Assembly (NCBI GenBank): GCA_028291845.1
Contig: JAQGNM010000496.1
Span: 1-5,506 of the forward strand
Length of the DNA: 5,506 nucleotides
Direction of reading: 5' to 3'
Source of the DNA: Massilia sp.
GTDB taxonomy: Bacteria > Pseudomonadota > Gammaproteobacteria > Burkholderiales > Burkholderiaceae_D
The translations under genes were made by a program, and so were the position numbers. The notes below the pieces were generated by a model. It worked only from the letters and a program-made list of their open reading frames with translations. It was not told the DNA's origin and ran no database searches. Below are positions 1 to 5,506 of the stretch, one piece after another. How positions within the stretch are numbered: the stretch's first letter is position 1; every line of letters starts with the position of its first letter.

Positions 1-1332
1 GGCGACTTCGACACCTTGTCGACCCGCGCCGAGGCGCTGTCGATCGTGAAGGCCGACGTCGAAGGTACGCTGCACCGCGACCAGCCGCTCGACTTCATCG
101 GCGTGCGCGACACCGACGCGGATGGCGTCATCCTCGGCGAACACTGCTTCGTGGGCCTGTTCACCCGCGCCGCCACCGCGACCCCGCTGGCGCGCTTGCC
201 GTTCGCGCGCGGCCGCGTGGCCAGGGTGCTGGCGATCGCGGGCGTGCGCCAGGAAGGCTTCCGTGCCGAGAAATTCCGCGAAATCCTCGAATCGCTGCCG
301 CGCACCGAAGCGCTGGAGGCCGACCCGCAGTGGCTGGCCGAGGTATGCAGCTCGGTGGTGTCGCTGTACAAGCATCCGCGCGCCCGGGTGTTCGCCCGCC
401 GCGACGTCTATGCGCGCCACCTGAACGTGCTGGTCTACCTGCCGCGCGAGCGCTACAGCGGCGCGGTCGCGGCCAGCCTGGCGCAGGCGCTCAAGGACAG
501 CTCGGGCGCCAGCGAGGTGCGTTCGCAGACGCTGGTCGCCGACGGCCCGCTGGCGCGCGTGTACCTGATCGCGCACGCGGCGCGCTATCCACTCGACCTC
601 GGATCGGACATCCAGCAGCCGCTGCTGGGCGTGCTCGATGGCTGGCACCAGCGCTTCGCCGGCCTGCTCGATGGCGTGCCCGACCTGGCCACCCGCCACG
701 CGCTGCGCAAGCTGGTGCCGACCCTGCCGGTCGGTTACGTGACCACCACCGCGCCGGCCAGCGTGCTGGGGGACCTGCTGGCGGTCTTGTGCCACGGCCA
801 GGCCGACCGGGTGGCGGTGCGGATCGAGGCCGATGCCGAGGCCGGCGCATCGATCCGGCTGTACTCCGGCGACCGGGTGCCGTCGCTGTCGCGCATCCTG
901 CCGGCGCTGCACAATGCCGGCGTGCTGATCGACCGCGAGCAGACCTTCCCGATCACCACCGCCGACGGCATGCTGCATTACGTGAGCGCGCTCGCGGTCG
1001 ACGCCGAGAGCGCGGTCAGGCTGTCGCGCCCGGGCATCGCGCGCGTGGCCGAAGAGCTGTTCGCGGCACTGTTCAACGACGAAGCCGAGGACGGCCGCCT
1101 GAACGGGCTGGCCATCGAAGGCGGGCTGTCGATGCGCGAGGTGCAGCTGGTGCGCGCCTACATCAGCTACTGGCGCCAGGCCGGCAGCAAGTTCACGGTG
1201 CGCTACATGGCCGAGACGCTGCGCGGGCGCGCGGCGCTGGTCAAGGAGCTGGTCGACGGCTTCGTGCGGCGCTTCGACCCGGCCCAGCCGGAAGCCAGCC
1301 GCGCCGAGGGCACGGCCAGGCTGGTAACGTAG
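1..1332 (+). CDS. NAD-specific glutamate dehydrogenase (large, GdhB/GDH180 type), copy A: internal fragment, open at left edge, truncated before catalytic domain
   Basis: The family oxidises glutamate to 2-oxoglutarate and ammonia with NAD+ in the cytoplasm; members have about 1,600 residues. The frame is open at base 1, so the true start lies outside; the TTG at 16 is internal, because the residues before it also match copy B. The 443 visible residues correspond to about 261-705 of the family protein. Seen in order: GEHCFVGLFTRAA; the start of the second ACT-like domain at residue 133 (RRDVYARHLNVLVYLPRERY); the third ACT-like domain at about 285-333 (IRLYS...PSLSRILPAL); and a helical segment with RAYISYWRQAG (385) and FVRRFDP (421-427), which in this family leads into the catalytic domain. 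The frame ends in L-V-T-stop just past the junction with inverted copy B, so the stop is probably created by the join. No catalytic residues are present, so it cannot be an active dehydrogenase. Family assignment is firm; status as gene, pseudogene or artefact is open. Confidence 0.85.
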   Translation, partial: GDFDTLSTRAEALSIVKADVEGTLHRDQPLDFIGVRDTDADGVILGEHCFVGLFTRAATATPLARLPFARGRVARVLAIAGVRQEGFRAEKFREILESLPRTEALEADPQWLAEVCSSVVSLYKHPRARVFARRDVYARHLNVLVYLPRERYSGAVAASLAQALKDSSGASEVRSQTLVADGPLARVYLIAHAARYPLDLGSDIQQPLLGVLDGWHQRFAGLLDGVPDLATRHALRKLVPTLPVGYVTTTAPASVLGDLLAVLCHGQADRVAVRIEADAEAGASIRLYSGDRVPSLSRILPALHNAGVLIDREQTFPITTADGMLHYVSALAVDAESAVRLSRPGIARVAEELFAALFNDEAEDGRLNGLAIEGGLSMREVQLVRAYISYWRQAGSKFTVRYMAETLRGRAALVKELVDGFVRRFDPAQPEASRAEGTARLVT

Positions 1333-3101
1333 TGGCGCGCGCCGTCGGCCATGGTGATGCCGAAGGTTTGTTCGCGGTCGATGGAGACGCCGGCGTTTTG
1401 CAGGGCCGGCAGGATGCGCGACAGCGACGGCACCGCGCCGGTGGAATACAGGCGCACCGACGCCGCGTTCGAACCCAGCTCGGCGCCGTCTGCTTCGACC
1501 CGCACCGACACGTGGCCGGGCTCACCGTTACTGAGCAATGCGCCGAGGTCGCGGAAGGCGACTGCCGGCGCGGTGCTGGTGACGTAATTGACCGGCAAGG
1601 TGGCGCACAGTTTGCGCAGGTCGGTACGGCGCGGCACATCGTCGATGCTGTCGGTGAGCGTCGCAAACGTGTCGTGCCAGCCGTCGAGCACCGAGAGCAG
1701 CGGACGCTGGATGTCCATTTCCAGGTCGAGCGGATTTCGCGCCGCTTCGGCGATCAGGTACACGCGCGCCAGCGGGCCGTCGGCCACCAGGGTTTGCACG
1801 CGCACATCGCGCGCGCCCGAGCTCTCCTTCAAGGCGTTGGCCAGGGCGGCGGCCACCGCGGCGCTGTAACGCTCGCGCGGCAGGTACACCAGCACGTTCA
1901 AATGACGGGCATAGACGTCGCGGCGGGCGAACACCCGGGCGCGCGGCTGTTTATACAGCGACACCACCGAGCTGCACACCTGGGCCAGCCATTCCGGATC
2001 GGCTTCGAGCGCTTCGGTACGCGGCAGGGATTCGAGAATTTCCAGGAATTTCTCCGCTCTGAAACCTTCCTGGCGCACGCCGGCAAGGCTCAGCACTTTC
2101 GCCACGCGGCCGCGCGCGTACGGCAGGCGCGCCAGCGGCGTCGCGGTCGCGGCGCGGGTGAACAAGCCGACAAAGCAGTGTTCGCCGAGGATGTTGCCGG
2201 CGGCGTCGGTGTCGCGCACGCCGATAAAATCGAGCGGCTGATCGCGGTGCAGGGTGCCTTCGACATCGGCCTTGACGATCGACAGGGTGTCGGCGCGGCC
2301 CGACAGGGTCACCAGGTCGCCCGGGATATTCGCCAGGCAGGTGCCGTAGACGGGATGGCTGGTATCTTGCAGCACGCCGACCCGGCTGGGGATATCGCGT
2401 TCGAGTTCGCGCACGCCTGGCTTGACCACATAATAGGCGTAGCCGAACGGCTCGTAGCCCTCGTTCTTGGCCCACTCGAGGAAGGCCGCCACTTCCTGGC
2501 CATCCGGGCCGTGGCTGGCCGCCTGGGCGGCGACGGCGGTGAGGCGGTCGCCCATGGCGACGGCGTCGCGGCGCACCACGGCGGCGTCGCGCGCCACCAT
2601 CTCGATGCGCGCCACCAGCGCTGCCAGCGCATCGGCGCCGAGTTCCTCGGCCAGCAGGCACAGGACATACGATTCGAGCGGGGCGCCGGCCGCGCCGACG
2701 GCGGTGACGACACCTTGCGCATCACGCTGGACCGGCAGGACGGCGTTCATCACGGCGGCGACGGCGGCCTTCTGGCGGCGCAAGGCCATGACGATGGAAT
2801 CGACCAGGTAGGGCATGTCGTCGTTGAGCACCAGCAGCGCGGTGGCCATGCCGCCGCGGTCATCGAGGTAGCGCAGCTGTTCGACTTCGCAGCCGGGCGC
2901 TTCGCGCGTGGCGGCCTGCGTAAAACCGTCCCACAAGACCGGCGCCAGGCTCGCGGGCGAGGTGCCGGCGAGGTCTTCCTCGTCGAGCGATTTGATCCAG
3001 GCGCCGATCAGGGCCGCCACCTGGCTGCCGGCGGCGGCAGGTTGATCGGCGGTCACGGCCGCGAGTGTCTGCGTGCGCAGGTCTTGTGCTGCTTGTGTCA
3101 T
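1203..3101 (-). CDS. NAD-specific glutamate dehydrogenase (large, GdhB/GDH180 type), copy B: N-terminal fragment with a non-native antisense tail
   Basis: This is the N-terminal regulatory part of the large NAD-GDH. I place the start at the ATG at 3101, because GGAG (3112-3109) lies 7 nt upstream; an in-frame ATG at 3197 would add 32 residues but has no ribosome site. Residues (from 3101): first ACT-like domain with NDDMPYLVDS at 93-102; PAS-like region with EGYEPFGYAYY at 214-224; GEHCFVGLFTRAA near 307; second ACT-like domain from 393; third from about 549. Similarity to copy A ends at V597 (base 1311). The last 35 residues, down to the stop at 1203, are copy A read antisense and are not GDH. 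About 1,000 C-terminal residues, including the whole catalytic domain, are missing. It lies on the astB strand after a 152-bp gap, which fits oxidation of glutamate released by arginine breakdown. Family and start are well supported; an intact gene would continue beyond the junction. Confidence 0.86.
   Translation of the reverse strand: MTQAAQDLRTQTLAAVTADQPAAAGSQVAALIGAWIKSLDEEDLAGTSPASLAPVLWDGFTQAATREAPGCEVEQLRYLDDRGGMATALLVLNDDMPYLVDSIVMALRRQKAAVAAVMNAVLPVQRDAQGVVTAVGAAGAPLESYVLCLLAEELGADALAALVARIEMVARDAAVVRRDAVAMGDRLTAVAAQAASHGPDGQEVAAFLEWAKNEGYEPFGYAYYVVKPGVRELERDIPSRVGVLQDTSHPVYGTCLANIPGDLVTLSGRADTLSIVKADVEGTLHRDQPLDFIGVRDTDAAGNILGEHCFVGLFTRAATATPLARLPYARGRVAKVLSLAGVRQEGFRAEKFLEILESLPRTEALEADPEWLAQVCSSVVSLYKQPRARVFARRDVYARHLNVLVYLPRERYSAAVAAALANALKESSGARDVRVQTLVADGPLARVYLIAEAARNPLDLEMDIQRPLLSVLDGWHDTFATLTDSIDDVPRRTDLRKLCATLPVNYVTSTAPAVAFRDLGALLSNGEPGHVSVRVEADGAELGSNAASVRLYSTGAVPSLSRILPALQNAGVSIDREQTFGITMADGARHYVTSLAVPSARLASGWAGSKRRTKPSTSSLTSAARPRSVSAM
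1311..1326. other. Junction between the two inverted GDH fragments, with probable microhomology
   Basis: Left of here the plus strand reads as copy A (FVRRFDPAQPEA...ARLV). Right of here the minus strand reads as copy B (TFGITMADGARHYVTSLAV). Bases 1311-1325 make sense in both: as the end of copy A on plus and as the T-S-L-A-V codons of copy B on minus. Up to about 13-15 bp may therefore have been shared by the two parents. The exact breakpoint cannot be fixed, because neither parental continuation is in the window. No target-site duplication, insertion-sequence end or recombinase site is seen. Confidence 0.7.
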
Positions 3102-3108
3102 GGTGCGT

Positions 3109-3112
3109 CTCC
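3109..3112 (-). promoter_or_regulatory. Ribosome binding site of GDH copy B
   Basis: GGAG on the minus strand lies 7 nt before the ATG at 3101. It decides the start in favour of 3101 over the in-frame ATG at 3197, whose upstream bases show no Shine-Dalgarno match. The protein from 3101 begins MTQAAQDLRTQ, a plausible soluble N-terminus. Confidence 0.7.
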
Positions 3113-3177
3113 AATGCGAGGATCGTTGCATCGCCGCCGTTGCGGCTTGTGGCGTGGCGGTAGCGATTTTTATAAGG

Positions 3178-3196
3178 TGACCGGGTTGGCCGGTCA
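3178..3196. promoter_or_regulatory. Perfect inverted repeat upstream of GDH copy B, candidate operator
   Basis: The plus strand reads TGACCGG-GTTGG-CCGGTCA: two perfect 7-bp arms around 5 bp. It lies about 77 bp before the gdh start and just upstream of the TATAAA, where a dimeric regulator could bind. No T-run follows on either strand, so a Rho-independent terminator is unlikely. The regulator is unknown; an arginine- or glutamate-responsive protein would fit the context, but that is inference. Confidence 0.4.
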
Positions 3197-3253
3197 TTCG
3201 TCAATACGGATTTCTCAAAGTGCCGCTATTAGATCAAAATTTTTTCGGCGTGG

Positions 3254-4594
3254 TCAGTCCAGGTCGTACAGCCCCGGCAAATCGAGGATGCGCGCAAGGT
3301 CTTCGAGCGCCACCGCGCACTCGCGCGCCAGCTGCGGGTCGGCCAGGTCGCCCGGCTGCAGGCGATCGCGGTAGTGCGCTTCGACCCACGCCACCAGGCG
3401 GGCATATAAATCCTCGGTCATCACCACGCCCTGGTGCATGGCGGCCGCTTCCTGGTCGGTCAGGGCCACCCGCAGGCGCAGGCAGGCAGGCCCGCCGCCG
3501 TTGCGCATCGACTGGCGCAAATCAAATTCGATCAACTCGTCGATCGGGCCGCCGCCGCCCACTACACCTTCCAGGTAGCGCGCCACGGCGGGGTTTTCGC
3601 GGCACTCGTGGGGAATCACCAGCGCCATGGCGCCGTCCGGCTTGCTCAGCAGCTGGCTGTTGAACAGGTAGCTGGCGACGGCGTCGGCCACCGCGACTTC
3701 AGTGGTCGATACCCGCACCGCTTTGAGGTCGGCCTGGACGCCCTCGAGGGCGGCGCGCAGATCGGCCAGGGTGCCCGCTTCATCCAGGAAGGCTTGCTCG
3801 TGGTAGAACAGCAGATTGCCGTTGCCGACGGCGATGACGTCGTTGTGAAACACGCCCTGGTCGATGACGTCCGGGTTCTGCGCGGCAAACACGGTGCGGC
3901 GCCCATCGAGCCGGTGCAGGCGCGCCACCGCTTGCGACGCTTCCAGGGTCTGGCGCGCCGGGTAGCGCTTCGGGCTGGGCGCGGTGGCGTCGAATTCGAC
4001 GCGGCCGTAGACGAACAGTTCGACCCCGGCGGCGCCGTGGCTGCTGGCCAGGCGGGTGTGATTGGCGGCCCCTTCGTCGCCGAACGCCGGTGTCGACGGC
4101 AGCGCGTCGTGCACCGTGAAGCGCGCGGCGTCGTGAAAAATCGCCCGCAGGCTGCGCGCTGCCTGGCGGCGTTCGTGGGCGCGGTGCAGCTTGTTGTTCA
4201 GATTGGCCGGCGTGAAGTGCACCTTGCCGTCGGCGCTGTCGGCCGACGGGCTGACGGTGGCGGCGTTGGCCGTCCACATCGGCGCGGCCGACCAGGCGCA
4301 GGCGAGGATCACCGGCGACGCTTTATACGCCGCGGCCAGCACGTCGGCATCGCTGCCGGTAAACCCGACCGCGCGCAGCATGCGAAAATCCGGCCGCATC
4401 TGCGGCGGCATCACCGCCTGCGCAAACCCGCGCGCGGCCAGAGAACGCATCTTGGCCAGGCCCTGCAAGGCCGCCTGCTTCGGATTGGAGGCGCTCTTGA
4501 CGTTGCTGAACGAAGCGACGTTACCGAAGGACAGGCCGGCGTAGTTGTGCGACGGCCCGACCAGGCCGTCGAAGTTGAATTCGCGTGCGCTCAT
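3254..4594 (-). CDS. astB: N-succinylarginine dihydrolase AstB
   Basis: AstB hydrolyses N2-succinylarginine to N2-succinylornithine, 2 NH3 and CO2, the second step of the AST arginine-degradation pathway, in the cytoplasm. The 446-residue product is near the 447 of E. coli AstB and matches along its length: NFDGLVGPSHNYAGLSFGN at the N-terminus, MWTANAATVSPSAD (106-119), GDEGAANHTR (172-181), NPDVIDQGVFHNDVIAV (240-256) and NGGGPACLRLR (365-375). The triad of this guanidino-modifying, pentein-fold family is visible: E174, H250 and C371, corresponding to E174, H248 and C365 of E. coli. I chose the ATG at 4594 because AAGG lies 7 nt upstream and the N-terminus then aligns with E. coli. The ATG at 4600 would add two residues but sits only one base from AAGG. 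Only 9 bases separate it from the astD stop, so the pair is very probably co-transcribed and translationally coupled. It appears complete and functional. Confidence 0.97.
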   Translation of the reverse strand: MSAREFNFDGLVGPSHNYAGLSFGNVASFSNVKSASNPKQAALQGLAKMRSLAARGFAQAVMPPQMRPDFRMLRAVGFTGSDADVLAAAYKASPVILACAWSAAPMWTANAATVSPSADSADGKVHFTPANLNNKLHRAHERRQAARSLRAIFHDAARFTVHDALPSTPAFGDEGAANHTRLASSHGAAGVELFVYGRVEFDATAPSPKRYPARQTLEASQAVARLHRLDGRRTVFAAQNPDVIDQGVFHNDVIAVGNGNLLFYHEQAFLDEAGTLADLRAALEGVQADLKAVRVSTTEVAVADAVASYLFNSQLLSKPDGAMALVIPHECRENPAVARYLEGVVGGGGPIDELIEFDLRQSMRNGGGPACLRLRVALTDQEAAAMHQGVVMTEDLYARLVAWVEAHYRDRLQPGDLADPQLARECAVALEDLARILDLPGLYDLD

Positions 4595-4601
4595 GCTCAT
4601 G

Positions 4602-4605
4602 CCTT
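4602..4605 (-). promoter_or_regulatory. Ribosome binding site of astB, overlapping the astD stop codon
   Basis: AAGG on the minus strand overlaps the TAA stop of astD (4606-4604) and stands 7 nt before the ATG at 4594. Two in-frame ATGs follow it (4600 and 4594); spacing and the alignment of the N-terminus favour the second. The overlap suggests that ribosomes finishing astD help start astB. Confidence 0.55.
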
Positions 4606-5506
4606 ACAAATAAAGACCGGGAGAGAGCTTGGCCGGCAGTTCCAGCGCGCTCGTTTCGATCGACGCCACCGGGTAGGCGCAGTAATCGGCGGCATAGTAT
4701 GCGCTGGGGCGGTGGTTACCGGACTTGCCGACGCCGCCGAACGGCGCCGAGCTGGCAGCGCCCGTGGTCGGGCGGTTCCAATTGACGATGCCGGCGCGGG
4801 CATGCGTGGCGAAGCGCTGCCACAGCGTCCGGTCGTGCGACAGCAAGGCCGCCGCCAGGCCGAACTCGGTGGCGTTGGCGACCTTGATGGCAGTGGCGAA
4901 ATCGGTCACGCGGATCACCTGCAGCAGGGGACCGAACCATTCTTCATCGGCGATGCCGACGGCCTTGGTGACGTCGACGATGCCGGCGGTCACAAAACCC
5001 GCGTTGGGGTCGAGCTGGCGCATCTGCAGCAAGGTCAAGCCGCCCTTGGCCACCATGTCGGCCTGTGCCTGCACCATTATTGCCGCCACCTTGCTCGACA
5101 CCACCGGCCCCATGAAGGGCTGCGGCTCGGCGTTGGAGGCGCCCAGCGTCAGGGTCGACGCCACCTGCACCAGGCGCGCGATGAAGGCGTCGCCGACGGG
5201 GCTGTCCTGCACGATCAGGCGGCGCGCACAGGTGCAGCGCTGGCCGGCCGAGATGAACGCCGACATGACGGCGTGGTGCACGGCGGCGTCGATGTCGCCG
5301 GTCTTGCTGCCGACGTCCCATACCACCAGCGGGTTGTTGCCGCCCATTTCCAGCGCCAGCATCTTGCCGGGCTGGCCGCCGAACTGTTTATGCAGCGCGA
5401 CGCCGGTCTGGCAGCTGCCGGTGAACAGCACCCCATCGACCGCGCTCTGGCCAAGCGCGATGCCGGTGTCGCGGCCGCCGTTGTCCAGGTTGATCACACC
5501 GGCCGG
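4604..5506 (-). CDS. astD: N-succinylglutamate 5-semialdehyde dehydrogenase AstD, C-terminal 300 residues (cut by right edge)
   Basis: AstD oxidises N-succinylglutamate semialdehyde to N-succinylglutamate with NAD+, the fourth step of the AST pathway, in the cytoplasm. The frame is open at base 5506; the first visible residues, PAGVIN, match the family, so the GTG at 5497 is internal. About 190 N-terminal residues of the usual 490 are missing. Visible aldehyde dehydrogenase marks (numbered from the edge): NAD-binding-fold FTGS at 28-31; general base E53 in ALEMGGNNP; catalytic C91 in AGQRCTCARR; DEEWFGPL; GIVNWNRP; and the AstD-type C-terminus APFGGVGKSGNHRPSAYYAADYC. GQRCTCARR and GNHRPSA.YAADYC agree with E. 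coli AstD and set it apart from general aldehyde dehydrogenases. A few extra residues (GSKTG) follow the EMGGNNP strand compared with E. coli. The stop is 9 bases before astB. The visible part looks intact. Confidence 0.95.
   Translation of the reverse strand, partial: PAGVINLDNGGRDTGIALGQSAVDGVLFTGSCQTGVALHKQFGGQPGKMLALEMGGNNPLVVWDVGSKTGDIDAAVHHAVMSAFISAGQRCTCARRLIVQDSPVGDAFIARLVQVASTLTLGASNAEPQPFMGPVVSSKVAAIMVQAQADMVAKGGLTLLQMRQLDPNAGFVTAGIVDVTKAVGIADEEWFGPLLQVIRVTDFATAIKVANATEFGLAAALLSHDRTLWQRFATHARAGIVNWNRPTTGAASSAPFGGVGKSGNHRPSAYYAADYCAYPVASIETSALELPAKLSPGLYL

Larger units (their letters stand above)
1..2331. repeat. Imperfect inverted repeat of two diverged GDH segments (arms 1-999 and about 1311-2331)
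   Basis: The left arm read forward and the right arm read in reverse complement encode the same stretch of NAD-GDH, from the Gly-Asp pair at copy A residue 1 and copy B residue 261 to the HYVxxLAV motif. By hand count the proteins agree at about 88% over the first 200 residues and about 62% over the last 130; copy B has three or four extra residues. Many base changes in the well-conserved part are at third codon positions. Bases 1000 to about 1310 are present only in copy A and form the spacer. This is an inverted pair of homologous genes, not a transposon terminal repeat. The left arm may extend past the window. Confidence 0.85.
3102..3253 (-). promoter_or_regulatory. astB-gdh intergenic region, probable promoter/regulatory region of GDH copy B
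   Basis: This is the only intergenic stretch of note in the window. Its part near astB (about 3203-3245) is clearly AT-richer than the surroundings and includes AAAATTTTTT (3236-3245). A TATAAA on the minus strand (3174-3169) could be a -10 element. The nearest good -35, TTGACG (3204-3199), is 24 nt away, too far for a standard sigma-70 promoter, so no clean promoter can be named. No hairpin followed by a T-run was found to mark an astB terminator, so read-through from astB into gdh is possible. Confidence 0.4.

Noticed and set aside
1..2331. The inverted repeat as ends of a composite transposon
   Set aside because: The arms are protein-coding GDH segments with mostly conservative changes. 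There is no transposase, no terminal inverted repeat and no target duplication.
3102..3197. Upstream ATG at 3197 as the start of GDH copy B
   Set aside because: It has no ribosome binding site and overlaps the inverted repeat, and the added 32 residues look like translated intergenic DNA. The ATG at 3101 has GGAG at good spacing.
3199..3204. TTGACG as a -35 box paired with TATAAA at 3174-3169
   Set aside because: The spacing is 24 nt, against about 17 for sigma-70, so they were not called as one promoter.
3236..3245. AAAATTTTTT as the T-run of a terminator after astB
   Set aside because: On the minus strand no GC-rich hairpin directly precedes it; it lies almost immediately after the astB stop.
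330..3374. A 1,014-codon open frame on the plus strand crossing the junction and the astB-gdh gap
   Set aside because: It runs out of frame with copy A and antisense to copy B. Its translation is low-complexity Arg/Ala/Gly/His-rich, typical of GC-rich shadow frames, and shows no recognisable domain.
3220..3663. Plus-strand open frame of 147 codons antisense to astB
   Set aside because: astB is clearly coding on the other strand with a full set of family motifs; this frame is Arg/Pro/Gly-rich shadow sequence.

Overview
The window is GC-rich (roughly two thirds G+C by eye) and almost fully coding. It looks like chromosomal DNA of a betaproteobacterium. Oxalobacteraceae of the Massilia type is my best guess, based on composition plus an arginine succinyltransferase (AST) cluster beside a large NAD-dependent glutamate dehydrogenase; this is inference. 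I see no tRNA, rRNA, CRISPR array, insertion sequence or phage gene.

Layout. Reading the minus strand from the right edge: the C-terminal 300 residues of astD (succinylglutamate-semialdehyde dehydrogenase, 5506-4604, cut by the edge); astB (N-succinylarginine dihydrolase, 4594-3254, complete); a 152-bp gap with an AT-rich patch and a perfect 7-bp inverted repeat; then the N-terminal part of a large NAD-glutamate dehydrogenase (copy B, start 3101). On the plus strand, entering from the left edge, is a second, diverged copy of the same dehydrogenase (copy A, 1-1332), which lacks its N-terminus because of the edge.

The two dehydrogenase copies meet tail to tail at about 1311-1326. Copy B stops being GDH-like at about its residue 597. 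Copy A stops at about family position 705. Neither reaches the catalytic domain, so each is only the regulatory front part of a roughly 1,600-residue enzyme. Their shared part forms an imperfect inverted repeat with arms of about 1 kb around about 310 bp found only in A. This is either a real rearrangement or a chimeric join made in amplification, sequencing or assembly, and the window alone cannot decide.

How the genes fit together. AstB and AstD are steps of the AST route, which degrades arginine to glutamate plus succinate. The glutamate dehydrogenase would turn that glutamate into 2-oxoglutarate, ammonia and NADH. The astD-astB-gdh order on one strand is therefore a coherent arginine-catabolism unit, but as drawn here its last gene is broken. 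I found no convincing new biological system; the unusual point is the broken inverted pair.
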